NCBI GenBank assembly: GCA_039704465.1
Contig: JASFAU010000015.1
Location: 682,001 to 746,000, forward strand
Direction: 5' to 3'
Source of the DNA: Plasmodiophora brassicae
Taxonomy: Eukaryota; Endomyxa; Phytomyxea; Plasmodiophorida; Plasmodiophoridae
Length of the DNA: 64,000 nt
Part shown: piece after piece, positions 51,578-62,294 of the stretch
Numbering within the stretch: the first letter of the stretch is position 1
Layout: every line of letters begins with the position of its first letter
The notes under the pieces: generated by a model
Seen by the model: the letters and a program-made list of their open reading frames with translations, nothing else
Told to the model about the DNA's origin: nothing
The model's database searches: none
Made by a program: the position numbers and the translations under genes

Positions 51578-54500
51578 TCACTGAATGAACCAGGAGAGGA
51601 TGCCATCGATCCACCCGTCCGGCGCCTTGGCGTCCGCGTGGACCGCATCGGGGCGCACCGGCAGCGGCATCAGGTCGACAGCGGACGGGCGGCGTTCGGG
51701 CAGCAGCATACGCGGGCTGGTCACGGTCGACGACAACGACGACGACGGGGCGGCGCTGTCCGACAGGGTCGCATCGGAGACGCGGCGCTGGAGCTCGGCG
51801 CCCGTGTCGTAGTTGCTGCAGTTGCGCGCCCGCGACATCTGCAGGAACCGCATCAGCTGGACGGCGATGCGCATGGTCCTGGGCGTCAGCTCCGTGGACG
51901 TCAGCGCGTCCAGCAGGCGGACGGCGTTCTGATGGGCGATCAGGGACCCCTCGGTGCGCTGCAGGACCAGCAGGTAGTGCGACGCGGACGCCAGGTCGCC
52001 GCGCTGCAGGCACTCCTCGAACAGGGCCAGCGGGACGCCGGCCAGCGGGAACAGGCGGCCCCAGTGCGAGAAGTCCGTCTTGCGGGCGCAGCGCACGACG
52101 ACCTGCAGGTACAGCGGGTACCGCCGCACGAACTTCAGGACGAGGTCGACCGCCGTGCTCCGCTTGCCGTCCTGCGTGTCCGCCTCCATCGACGCATGCA
52201 GGAGCATCTCCAGCGCATGCAGCAGGAACGGGCTGTCCTGGAACCGGTCGACCATGTCGCGCGCCAGCGCGTCCCGCCCGAGAACGATCTCGTGCAGCAG
52301 GACGACGTGCAGGTACGACTCCTGCTTGATCTGCAGCGAGGCACACCCGGTCGGCAGGCGCCCTTGCCTGACGGCCAGGATCATGCCGACGCGGGCGGCG
52401 ACGCCGACCGGTTGCACATCGCGCGACACGCCAAACACGGACAACGGCGTCAGGCGGCCCGTCATGGGCAGGCCACGCGGCAGGGCACCCGACGACGGCA
52501 GCCAGATCTGCGCCCCCGCCCCGCTCGAGTACGTCCACAGCAGCCTGTTCTCGTGGTCGCCCTCGTGGATGGGCCCCACCCAGAACCGCTCGACGTTGTC
52601 GCACAGGAACACAACGTCGTCGGACGCATCGTCACCGTCCTGGTCGCTGGCCGGGAACGTCCGGATCAGCAGGCGGCGGTCGCGCGTCAGCTGGAGGATG
52701 CCGACGGCGAGACCGGACGGCAGGCGGTGCGCGGGTGCGCTCGGCACGGCCGACGCCCAGGGCCAGACCCAGCTCAGGCGTCGTCGACCGCGATCACCGG
52801 CCGCGCCCGCCCCATCAGCCGCATCGGCGGGCCCGGGCGCCTCTTCCATGTACTGCCAGGCGAGTTGCAGGTCGATGGACGGGGCGTGCGGCAGGCGCAT
52901 CTGGCGCACCAGGTGGCATTGGATGCGCAGGCGCGCCAGGTCGGCGCCGGCAATGTGGCCACCGAGCGGCGGCGGGTAGACGCGGTCAGGGAAGCGGGCG
53001 CGCACAGCGTATAGCTGTTGCAGGCCGTCGCCGAGGGACACGAGCAGCAGGCCCGCGTACGGGTCCATGTCGATCGAGGCAACCGGGCCGGGCACCGGGA
53101 ACGACACCAGCTGCCCCGTGTCCGACAGGTCCTGCCTCGGCATCATCAGGACGTGGTCGTCCGTGCCAGCCACGAGCACGTACTCGCCGAACCAGCGCAG
53201 CGCCCTGCACCGGTAGGCGCAGGTCGGCGCCGTCCACCGCCACCTGCATCACCGATCGTGGGCACGCGCGCCCGACACGACCGCGACAGGGCGACCTACA
53301 TACCTTTGGAGCAGGTCGTTGAACACGGCGACACCACGAGGCCCAGCGACGGCCAGCTGCCTGCCGCTGTCCGATATTGTCGCCAGGCGAACGCCGTCGC
53401 GTCCCAGAGGGTACTCGGGCGGTACGACGCGCGCCAGGGTGCTTTCCCCCGACGACCACAGATGGATGCGATCGCGGCCGAACAGCACCAGGTGCCGATG
53501 ACATCGTTCCTGCGCCCGAACGAGCGCCATCGTGTGCAGCCCGTGTCGGTCCGCGTACGACAGCGACCATTGGCGAATGTCGACGTGGGCGCACCCGTCG
53601 TGGGCAACGTCGACGGATGCGCGTGCGCTGTCATGGAGCGTCCAGGAGCAGTAGAGACGCGCCCAGGTTCCCGTGGACAGGACGGCGAGGCCGCAGCGCG
53701 CCCATCCGACCGCGAACGCCGACCCGCTGCCGTCGACGGCAATGCAGGACACAGGGCCCGACCCGGGATGACGCCAGTCGGACATGGCAATGGGTTCCAT
53801 GTGCCCGGATCCCAGCGCCAGCGTCGACAGGCTGCCATCGGCATGCCCGACGATGACGGTGCGGTCGGACGCGTTCAGGGCGACGCACGACACGCCCAGC
53901 GGCGACTCGACGAGGCGACACGGGAACTGCTGGGCGGCGGGTCGCCCTTCGCCCTGGTCGACCCAGGAGCGAACCTGCTCCTGCGTAACGGGCGAGCAGA
54001 CGACAATGTTGGCGGCATCGGTCGTCACGGCCACGATCGCCTGCAGCGTCGAATCGTATTCCACGCCCATCAGCGGGTGCGGGTGCGCCCAGGGCAGGGC
54101 GATTCGCCTGCCCTGTGGCAGATGGGATCGCAGATCGGGACGGACCCAGTCGAACACCCAGACCTGACCACCACGGATCAGTCCTGGCACGACAGGGGCA
54201 GCATGGCAGACCGGCATATACGTACCTGGGCGTCGGCAGTGAACACCAGCAGGCGGTCGTCGACGGTGACCTGCGTCGTGATGCGCACGGCCGATGCAGG
54301 TAACTGCATGCAGGATGATTCCTCGAACGGGGACGATAGGGAGGGCTGCTCGAAGAATGTGATGCCCAGGTCGGACCACAGGACAGCGACGCTGACGGAC
54401 GACGACGAGCAGCGGATGGCCAGATCGATCGGCTTCCCCAGGCGGGAGCCCAGCTCGCTTCGCAGACGTGTACGCGTCACCTGCCGCCGACCGGCGTACA

Positions 54501-54630
54501 GGATTAGCGCGGGTTCGTTCGTCAGCATGACTGCCACGTCGTCATCGCTGGCCGCACACGACGACGCCGTCCGGCAGCGCAGGACGACCGCAGCGGGCCC
54601 GCACGAGTGCCGCCATCCGCTGACAAACAT
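51578..54630 (-). CDS. RIC1: RIC1 homologue (Ric1-Rgp1 Rab6/Ypt6 exchange factor subunit)
   Basis: Three exons: 54,226-54,630, 53,304-54,163, 51,578-53,243; introns of 62 and 60 nt; 976 aa. RIC1 with RGP1 activates Rab6/Ypt6 on Golgi membranes for endosome-to-Golgi traffic. The start ATG 54,630 gives MFVSGWRHSC, like the MYFLSGWP start of animal RIC1. The N-terminal half is a beta-propeller (ADAQVWVFDWVR..., PHPLMGVEYDSTLQAIVAVTTDAANIVV, GRDGVRLATISDSGRQLAVAGPRGVAVFNDLLQRW). The C-terminal Ric1 domain has ESYLHVVLLHEIVLGRDALARDMVDRFQDSPFLLHALEMLLHASMEAD, FVRRYPLYLQVVVRCARKTDFSHWGRLFPLAGVPLALFEECLQRGDLASASHYLLVLQ, its best-known block. Slightly shorter than yeast Ric1 (1056 aa). Confidence 0.9.
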
Positions 54631-54936
54631 GTTCCCAGGTCGGTAGTCAATGGGCGCGGCCGTCCACGTCACGTCTCACCATTCAGCGCAAGACGCCCGT
54701 CGCACCTGGCGAATCGGTCAGTGGCTGTGAGGTCAGCCACGGCGCCTGCCTGCCTGGCCCCCTGCGCCTCCAACCGCCAAAAAAATACGACGCCCACGGT
54801 GACAGTCGACGTGGGCCACCGCGATCCTCCTGGCCTGTTTTGCCGGACCACTTACGGGAGGAGCGCGCGAAACCCCGCCGCGTGAACTGCACCGCGCGCC
54901 GTTTCGCCAGTGAACCAGCTCATGTACGTGTTACAA
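54631..54936. other. Intergenic region RIC1 / histidine kinase
   Basis: 306 bp between the RIC1 start and the kinase stop, so it includes the RIC1 promoter. No motif stands out. Confidence 0.5.
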
Positions 54937-57921
54937 TTATTTAGGTTTATCCAGAGGCGCGGGGTCGCCGAGGCGGGCACCTGCGTCGGTGGCGTTGGTC
55001 GGTGTGGCGGCGCCGGGCGTCGTCCCGGCGGACCGGCGCCTGGTCATCAGCTCGGCCATCTTGGCGATCAGCTGGTTGCGGGAGAACGGCTTGGGCAGGA
55101 CGTCGTCGACGTAGATGAGGCGCGGGTCCGCCTGGCTGTTGGAGATGGCGGCCGCCGTGATCAGGATAATAACCAGGTGGGACGACGGCGGTGCCACAGC
55201 GCCGGCAATGGCGGCCCGCTCGTCATCGCGAACCGCCTTGGCGAAATCCAGGCCGTCCACGACGGGCATCTATGTGACATGCGACGGTCGCGTCAGGACG
55301 GCGGCGTTCGACGCGGCGGGTCGTCCGGTACCCGACCGACTACGTACCATGAGGTCGGTGAGGACGGCGTCGAACGGTCGCAGGCGGGTCGGCGGGTTGT
55401 CAACGAACATGCGTGCCCTGACCAGGTCGATCGCTTCACGCCCGTTGGTACACGTCTCGTACGTATAGCCGGCCGTCTCTATGATGCGGCCGATGACCTT
55501 GAGGTTGATGGCGTTATCTGTCGCAGGCGATCAGACGGCAATAGTGACGGCGCCCAATCCTAGTATACCGTCGACGAGGAGCAGGTGCAGGGATTGTGCT
55601 GCGAACAGCCGCGGCGATTGCTTGAACGATATCGAGGGCGTCCTGGCCACCGATTTCCTTCGCGTCATCTCGAGGACCGCCTTCGACACGCAGGTCGTCA
55701 CGACCGGTTTGTGCAGGACGTACAGCCGGTTCGGGTCGGTGCTCGCGTCGTGGGGCGTGCCCAGGGCGAACAACCCGACAACGGGCACGGTCGGCCAAGC
55801 CTCCATGACGCCAGGCAGGTGATGGGTGCGGTCGTGGTCGTCGACGACGTCGAGGACGGCGACACCGACACGATCGGCGTGCTGCGACATGAACTGGCGC
55901 AGGTCGGAGAAATCGCTGAACGGCACCGGGCGGAACCCGAGCTCGCTGACGACGCAGGACAGCTTCGTCAGCGCTATCGGCACGTTGTCGTAGACGACGG
56001 CAAACGGCGCCAGCGGCCCCGTCAGCGTAATGTCTGTGTCGGCCGGCGGCATGTGGCTCGGGTCGTACCGAAACGGGATCGACATGTGGAACGTCGTGCC
56101 CAGGTTCCGCCCCGGCGACGTCGCATAGATCCGCCCGCCCATCAACCGCACCAACGACTGGCATATCTGACGCGCGTGCAAGTCAGTATGCTGGGCGCAG
56201 CCGGTGCCGCAGACGACCAATGATCGTACCGACAGGCCCAGGCCCGTCCCGCCGTACATCCGGGTCGTTTCGGGCGATGCCTGCCAGAACGGTTTGAACA
56301 GGCCGTCGATGGCCGTCTCCGTCAGGCCGATGCCCTTGTCGGCGACCGTGATCAGCAGCGACAGCCAGCCATCGTCGTCGCGCGCGCTCTCCGTGTCGAC
56401 GTCGATCGTGACGACGATCTCGTTCCTCGTGTTGTCGATCGTGAACTGCGTAGCGAAACAGGGGAAGGTCAGGGAGCGCCCCGGCGTGCACAGCGCGCGC
56501 TCCAGCGCCCTCACCGACCTTGACGGCGTTGCCGATCACATTCTGCAGGATCTGCCGCAGGCGCATCTGCAGGAATCGGTTTCACAATCCAATGCCCGTT
56601 GGCCGACGCTGGCGACTACTGTACCGGGTCGCCAATGATAATCTCGGGCACCCTCGACGTGATGTCCCCAACGATCTCGATCGGCGACGATCCTGGGGCG
56701 TTGCCGCGAACCAACTAGGTCAGGTGGGCGGATGCGCACGGTTAGCTAGGGCCCCTCGGAGCCTGGAGTGGGGGAAGCCGGCAAGACCAACCTTCAGTAT
56801 ACTGCGGACCATGGTCACGATGTTGAAGGGAATGGCCTCCAGCGCGCACTTCCCTGACGTTATCTTCTGGTAGTCAAGGACATCGTTCACTGTGCAGCCA
56901 GCCGCATGAGTCGACGGAGAACGGTAGCGCGACAGACGACGGACCGAGTGCGAGTAACGTTTCCGCCGACGCGTGCATGGTCTCCACCAGGTCGCGCTGG
57001 TTCTCGTCAAGGTCGGTCTCCGCACACAATTGCACTGGGACGGCAGACACTGCGATTAGCACGGCGGCGCGGGTTCGGTGGGCACCCGCTCAGCATACCT
57101 AGCCCGATGATCTGCGTTAACGGCGTACGTAGTTCGTGGGTGGCATTCGCGATGAACGCCTTGGATGTATCGAGTGCGTTCTGCACGTCGTCGTACTTCT
57201 TGTCGTCGAACAGCCGCTTGCTCTGGATGATCTTGTTCACCTTGTAGGAGACGATGCAGACGATGATGTAGACGACGTTGCTGACGGCCAGGCGCCATGC
57301 CAGGTCCGGCGTCGTCGAGCACCTCGCGTTGAAGTCGTTGGACGCCAGCGTGCTGGCCGGCAGGAAGTTCAGGTCCAGCCAGCCGGCCGCCGTCCAGAAC
57401 ACGGCCGCCCGTCTCGACCCGGTCAACAGGCTAGCCAGCAACGGGTACAAGGCGTTGACCGGCGTGCTGATGCCGTCCCCGTTCGTGGCAATCTCATGGG
57501 CGAGGTCGACAATAAAGATGGACCCGATGACCATGTTTCCAATCAGGTAGATATGGTCGGTTAGACGTGCGAGCGCCTCGGACGAGATGTCCTTGGCGGA
57601 GCTGATTTGGAAGATGCGCGTGCTGACGATGAACCCGAGGACGCCGGTGATGGCCAGCGTGAGCGCCAGCGCCATCACGGCATCAGACAACTGGCCGTGG
57701 GCGAAGCAGACGACGGCGACGACGACAGAGAAGATGTGCATGACAAGCAGCATCCATATGATCAGCCGCGTGACCAGGAACAGGTCGTAGCGCACCCCGC
57801 TGAGGCGCCGGTTCACAAAGTAGCTCATGAGGGCGGGCCCGCCGCCCGTCTCAACCTCGGTGACATCGTCGTGCGCCGACGGCTGATTCACGACGATCCG
57901 CGACGCCGGCCTGTCCACCAT
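54937..57921 (-). CDS. Membrane hybrid histidine kinase with two receiver domains
   Basis: Nine exons (57,099-57,921; 56,945-57,034; 56,788-56,889; 56,625-56,692; 56,519-56,566; 56,230-56,445; 55,569-56,166; 55,348-55,517; 54,937-55,269), 815 aa. About six hydrophobic helices (residues 40-235: LIIWMLLVMHIFSVVVAVV...NVVYIIVCIVSY) form the sensor, with no PAS domain seen. HisKA: FIANATHELRTPLTQIIG with phospho-acceptor H262. HATPase: N box NVIGNAVK (about 370-377), DKGIG (413-417), F box FKPFWQ, G2 box GTGLGLS (443-449). A degenerate receiver (about 470-600; VLDVV and HKP kept, acidic pair lost) is followed by a full receiver: LLLVDDN, phospho-acceptor D703 in LTDLMMP, K765 in LPKPFS. It would start a phosphorelay through an Hpt protein. 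Exon 3/4 limits are the least certain. Confidence 0.88.
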
Positions 57922-57943
57922 GTCGCGGCGGCCAACTGCGACT

Positions 57944-58859
57944 ATGACTAGGTGTCCGCGGTGTCGCGTCGGGGTTGCCTTCTGCGACTACGCGGACAAA
58001 ACTGCCGGGTCGGATGTTGCACGGCGTGCCGCGTGTGCGCATCATCAGTGGGACGGCGCGCAGCACCCCACTTGCGGGCAGCGCTACGGCCTTTTTCGTG
58101 CCGTTCCGGCACTGCAGGTCGTCCCGGTCTCCGAGCAGGCGCACTCCGACGCGGATCCGCTGCACTGGGGGGTGCCGCGGGGCAGCCCGGCGCCGGAACC
58201 GGGCACTCCGGGGACGCCGTAGGCCTCCGTACGCCAGTCAGTCGACCCCGTGCGCCCAGGAGTTCGTGGGGGCCACAACGCCCGCTCCGCAACAGCAAAG
58301 GACGCGGCCGGTTCCGATCCAGGCATCATCGGCCGACGAACTGGACATGATGAAGACCAAGAGCAGGGCGGTGGCCGGTGTCGACGACGACGACGACGAC
58401 CGCGAGCGCACCGTTGGCGAGAAGCCCGCGATGGATATCGACGACGGCGACGGCGACGACGATGACGACGACACGGACGACGAAGATACGCGCTCGGTTG
58501 AGGACAGCGAGGAGCGCGTGTCGGCCTACGATGAAGCGTTGCTGGCGCGCAGCGTCGGTCAGGCGGCGCTGGACATGCTGGGCGACGTCAGCATGCGGGC
58601 GGCCACATCGCCGACGCCGACGTCGTCCAGCGAGCACCAGCTCGTGGAGCTCCAGCAGCGCCTGCAACGGGACCAGGCGCAGCGATCCATGCGCGCCTCG
58701 TCACGGGCCATGCTCGCCAAGGTCACCCTGTCCGAGAACGTGAAACTGCTCGAGCGCATCGGCATCGTCGACGAGGCCGGCGCCGCTACCCTCCACCAGA
58801 CCAGACTCCAGCTCGATCGCGCGCAACGCATCGAGCAAGGTGGCGAATCCTGGGCGTAG
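57944..58859 (+). CDS. Unknown Cys-rich/acidic protein (two-exon model)
   Basis: Tentative exons 57,944-58,171 and 58,260-58,859, 275 aa; an in-frame ATG at 57,920 would overlap the start codon of the kinase on the other strand. Exon 1 has a possible zinc site (CPRCRVGVAFC...CAHHQ...C). Exon 2 has a Pro/Gln stretch, an Asp-rich run (repeated DDDDDD, 58,384-58,490), then helical, charged sequence (AYDEALLARSVGQAALDMLGDV; SSEHQLVELQQRLQRDQAQRSMRASSRAMLAKVTLSENVKLLERIGIVDEAG). The intron (GTGCCG...CCCAG, 88 nt) lacks CTGAC, so exon 1 is uncertain; exon 2 looks coding. Function unknown; probably nuclear from its acidity. The next plus-strand gene starts 66 bp downstream. Confidence 0.5.
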
Positions 58860-58925
58860 GTCAAACAGCGCGCGCTGGCCCGTCTCCGATCGTACTGACT
58901 TGCACACTGGGGCTGATGCAGGGCC

Positions 58926-60446
58926 ATGTCGCTGGACGAGGTGACGTCGATCTGCGACCGTCTGGCGGACGAATCCGTTGCCCAGTTCCTGAACCTGCTC
59001 GACCATCAGCAGCGTTTGCAGGCGCGCGACAACGACCGCAAGCTGACGATCCTGCTGCGGACGCTGCGCCTGGCGTGCGCCCTGGTCGCCCACGTCAAGC
59101 ACCTCGTCGCGCAGCGACGCGAGGCGGCGCACGGCCTGGTACAGGACGCCCTCGGCACGGTGGGCGCCCCGCTGCCCGACGACATCGTCGACATGGTCCA
59201 GCGGGAACGCGCGCTGTGCCTGAACGACCAGATCGTGGCACAGGTCGACGAGTGGATCGACAAGGAGGTCCACGGAGTCATGCAGCTGGACGTGCCGTCG
59301 AGCGTCGCCGAAGCGACCCTGTCGTCACTCGTCAGCAAGCTGCACAGCCTGGCAGATCGCGAGAAGCAGCGCATCGTCGAGCAGCGCGACCTGGCGCCCA
59401 GGTACGCCAGCGCGTTACGGTCCCTGTTGGTCATGTCGCCCGCCGAACGCCAACCGATCGTCGCCAATCCCGTTTTCGAGCCTGGCATCTGCGAAGGTGG
59501 CGTGCCGCCGGCGTTCGTCGCGCGCACGCCCCGCCTGGTGCCGGCGACGGTCGATGTGCGCCAACCGATGACGATGCGACCGACGACGCCGATCCCGTCG
59601 GCCAAGTTCCCCAAGGTGTCCGGCGCCCTGCGTCACCACGCGTCCGAGTCGGCGTTCCGCCCGAAACCCGCGTCGTCATCGAGGACGGCGCCGGTGGAGA
59701 CGGCGCGCACCGGTGGCGTGCCCGTGCCGGCGCCGGTCATGACGCCGCTGGCGATCGTGTCGGCGGCGGCGCACCAGGCGTCGACGGCGTCGGCGTCGGC
59801 GGCCCCGGTGGCGCCCGGCGAGGGCCGGCCCATGCCCAAGGATTTCACGTCGGTGCGGTGCGCGTCGTCCACCGACCAAGTCACGCGCTACGTCTGCCGC
59901 TGCACGTTCGACAATGACGAGCCCTTCGAATGGTACAATGGCACGGCGGTGCGCGCTGTGCAGCCAACACTGACCGGGGCGCATGTCCGCGCAAATAGGT
60001 ACTACATGGTGTACGCCGCCAAGAACCAGCGCGAGCTGGAGTTCCCGTACAGCCCGACGCAGCAGCTGTCCGTCGTCCTGCCGCAGGGCCTGTTCGTCGT
60101 CGACTCGATCTGCGAGTGCATCTCGACGGAGGCGGACACGGTCGTGTCGCTGAAGAGCAAGAAGAAGAGCTTCTTCCGGGCGCTGACCAACCTAGGCTAC
60201 GCCTTCAAGATGCAGGCGAAGCGGATGAAGAAGTTCCAGAAGCAGGCGTGGTGCGCGACCAAGTCGGGCACCATCCAGTGGATACGCCGCGTGCGGACGT
60301 TCTCCACGAACACGCTGCAGATCACGGACGCCCAGCTGGAGAACCTGATCGCGTTCATCGAGAACAGGGTCGTCCCCATCGTGGAGCAGTGGGGTCAGAT
60401 CGAGCGAGCCGTGTTCGACCCCGCCGTTGGTCGCGTCGTGCAATAG
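58926..60446 (+). CDS. Unknown 506-aa protein, helical N-terminus and conserved-looking C-terminal domain
   Basis: Single exon from ATG 58,926. Residues 1-200 are helical (SLDEVTSICDRLADESVAQFLNLLDHQQRLQARDNDRKL...SLVSKLHSLADREKQRIVEQRDLAPRYASALRSLL). Residues 200-310 are a Pro/Ala/Thr-rich low-complexity linker. Residues 310-506 look like a folded domain rich in aromatic residues and cysteines (YVCRCTFDNDEPFEWYNGTAVRAVQPTL...ANRYYMVYAAKNQRELEFPYSPTQQLSVVLPQGLFVVDSICECI), followed by a basic helix (KSKKKSFFRALTNLGYAFKMQAKRMKKFQKQ) and ENLIAFIENRVVPIVEQWGQIE. I do not recognise a family. No signal peptide or membrane segment. Confidence 0.75.
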   Translation: MSLDEVTSICDRLADESVAQFLNLLDHQQRLQARDNDRKLTILLRTLRLACALVAHVKHLVAQRREAAHGLVQDALGTVGAPLPDDIVDMVQRERALCLNDQIVAQVDEWIDKEVHGVMQLDVPSSVAEATLSSLVSKLHSLADREKQRIVEQRDLAPRYASALRSLLVMSPAERQPIVANPVFEPGICEGGVPPAFVARTPRLVPATVDVRQPMTMRPTTPIPSAKFPKVSGALRHHASESAFRPKPASSSRTAPVETARTGGVPVPAPVMTPLAIVSAAAHQASTASASAAPVAPGEGRPMPKDFTSVRCASSTDQVTRYVCRCTFDNDEPFEWYNGTAVRAVQPTLTGAHVRANRYYMVYAAKNQRELEFPYSPTQQLSVVLPQGLFVVDSICECISTEADTVVSLKSKKKSFFRALTNLGYAFKMQAKRMKKFQKQAWCATKSGTIQWIRRVRTFSTNTLQITDAQLENLIAFIENRVVPIVEQWGQIERAVFDPAVGRVVQ

Positions 60447-60611
60447 CGACGCCGCACCAAGCAGGATGTCGAAGTCGGCTCGGTAGGGCGCGATATAGCG
60501 ATAAACCCTAGAGACCTTACATATACAGACTGGCATGCACACACACGCACATACACACACACACGCACACATAAATGGGTAAATAACTTATGCGAATACT
60601 ATATGGTTCCA
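60447..60611. repeat. Convergent intergenic region with (CA)n microsatellite
   Basis: 165 bp between convergent stops, including a mixed CACACA/CGCACATACA tract at about 60,537-60,571. Confidence 0.8.
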
Positions 60612-61079
60612 TCAGGGGTCGTTGCTCGACGATTGTCGGCCGCGCTGCTTGCGTTTCTTGGCGGTCTGGCGGATTGCGCGCTGGATGTCGTCCGTCGACG
60701 CCAGCGACGACTGGAACTCGGAATACGACTTGCGCCGTTTCTCCGTTGCCTTGCCTCGGCAATCATCATCATCGTCATCGTCGTCGTCGTCGTCGTCGAT
60801 AGTTCTTTTGCGAAGGTCGACGACGTCATCCGCACGCCTTGCAATGGCTTTCGTGATCTTGCGGATGACTGGTGTCGACGTCAGGGTCGACTGCTGGTGT
60901 GACGGTTTCGCACCCAGACCGCACCGCCGTGCAGGTGCCGCCGCGCAGGTTTCTGGTTCCACGACTGATTCTGCATCGACCGTATCACAGCCCGACGTTG
61001 CCGCCAGCCACGACCGGGCCAGACGTTCCGATTCGCTGCGATCCAGCTCGAAGGTGACGAGGCGCGCCCGTCCCGCCAT
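60612..61079 (-). CDS. Small charged protein, unknown
   Basis: 155 aa from ATG 61,079 (the frame runs upstream only from a TTG). The N-terminus MAGRARLVTFELDRSESERLARSWLAAT is followed by a Ser/Thr/Ala segment, a basic helix (VIRKITKAIARRADDVVDLRKRTI), a run of 12 Asp encoded by a GAC/GAT repeat (about 60,762-60,800), and a basic end (KATEKRRKSYSEFQSSLASTDDIQRAIRQTAKKRKQRGRQSS) with a likely nuclear signal. An unseen intron is possible. No family recognised. Confidence 0.55.
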   Translation of the reverse strand: MAGRARLVTFELDRSESERLARSWLAATSGCDTVDAESVVEPETCAAAPARRCGLGAKPSHQQSTLTSTPVIRKITKAIARRADDVVDLRKRTIDDDDDDDDDDDDCRGKATEKRRKSYSEFQSSLASTDDIQRAIRQTAKKRKQRGRQSSSNDP

Positions 61080-61234
61080 GGCCCGGCTGTGCCACGGAGT
61101 CCGCCGCGGACCCCGTCGCCGGCAGTGCTCGCCAGTCGACTGACCGGCCAACGGCAACTGATATAGAGAGAACGTTGCGCAAAGTGTTTATCCAGAACCG
61201 TCACACCAGGCAGACTCAAACGATGGTAACAGGA

Positions 61235-61813
61235 TCAGGCATTGCAAGAGGTCTTGTTGGAAAGCGCCGTGATGAAGCTTACGGTGTTGCTGTTGTACTC
61301 TGGTTGCTGTTTCAGGACCTGTTCGTTGGCGTATGCGGTCAGGAAACGGGACCCGAGCTGCCCGAGGACCACGTTCAGGAACGCGGTGTTGGGCGTCTCG
61401 CAGACGAGCGATACGATTGGCGGTTGCGAACGAATCTCGGCGGTCGTCAGGTTCGTCCTCGCTCGCTGCTTGACGATCAGCTCGGGTGGCGCCTGGCAGA
61501 ACGGCATCCCGCTCACGTTGAGGCACTTCGGGAACGTGTCGTGGTCGGTGATGACGCTGACGTTGCACTGCTGCACGGGGCTGGCGTCTTTCACCCACGT
61601 CTTGTTCGAGGCACTCCAGTGGTAGGTCGACGTGGCGTTGTTGATATGCGTCAACACGATGCCACCGGCGAACGGGTTCGACGCCGAGAACGCCTCCGTC
61701 TGGTTGTTCGGGTCGTCGACCACGTAGATCAGCGTGCTGTTGTCGCAGGAGAACTCAGCGGACAGGGCGCCCGAAACCAGGGCCAGCGCTACGACGCCGC
61801 AGACCAGCTTCAT
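61235..61813 (-). CDS. Secreted or surface glycoprotein candidate
   Basis: 192 aa from ATG 61,813. A clear signal peptide MKLVCGVVALALVSGALSA precedes mature EFSCDNSTLIYVVDDPNNQTEAF. The mature part has six cysteines and about eight N-glycosylation sequons (NST, NQT, NAT, NKT, NVS, NVS, NLT, NKT) and ends SNKTSCNA without a membrane anchor or GPI-like tail. Single exon. It lies divergent to DBF4 with 481 bp between starts. It matches no family I know; small lineage-specific secreted proteins of this kind are common in fungi. Function unknown. Confidence 0.75.
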   Translation of the reverse strand: MKLVCGVVALALVSGALSAEFSCDNSTLIYVVDDPNNQTEAFSASNPFAGGIVLTHINNATSTYHWSASNKTWVKDASPVQQCNVSVITDHDTFPKCLNVSGMPFCQAPPELIVKQRARTNLTTAEIRSQPPIVSLVCETPNTAFLNVVLGQLGSRFLTAYANEQVLKQQPEYNSNTVSFITALSNKTSCNA

Positions 61814-62294
61814 CCTGGAACGGAACTGCTTTGCCGGGGCGGCCGACATCCGGCCGAACGGCCGACCGTCCGCCAGCACGCGGCCGAACCTGCGCCCTTC
61901 ATCGCCCCAAACCGTGATGTCGCCCTCCTTCGAGTGCCTACCCGAATTCGACCAGCGCCATAACGCTATCGTCGTTCGAGTCGTCTCTGCCGTGGCAGGC
62001 CCCGCAGACCAGCGGCGATATGCCGCGCAATGGTCGTCGCTGTGTGACTGTGGCGCGCGCAGACCGGGCCAGTAGCCAGCAGCAGCAGGTCGACCAACAA
62101 ACCGAAAAAAACGCTCGCAACTCGCTGGCACCCGGTGTGTGTTTTTTTGCGCGCGCCTCTGGGGACGCCGCGCCGGGCGCCAACTTCGGATCTCTTCGGG
62201 CTGCCGCGTCTGTCTGTCGACCCCCCGGGGCCAGGGGCAGCCCGCGTCGTCCGGCGTCGATCCGCGCCGACAGTATCATTGGCGCGCACACGCC
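61814..62294. promoter_or_regulatory. Divergent intergenic region secreted protein / DBF4
   Basis: 481 bp with promoters for both genes. It includes poly-A/T runs (62,103-62,109; 62,142-62,150) but no clear TATA or cell-cycle element. Confidence 0.45.

Noticed and set aside
50265..52604. A 779-codon open frame on the minus strand as one large protein
   Set aside because: Its first 340 codons overlap RIC1 exon 3 in another frame and are Arg/Pro/Ala-rich as expected from GC-rich antisense frames. Only the part from 51,095 down has a real domain (homeodomain).
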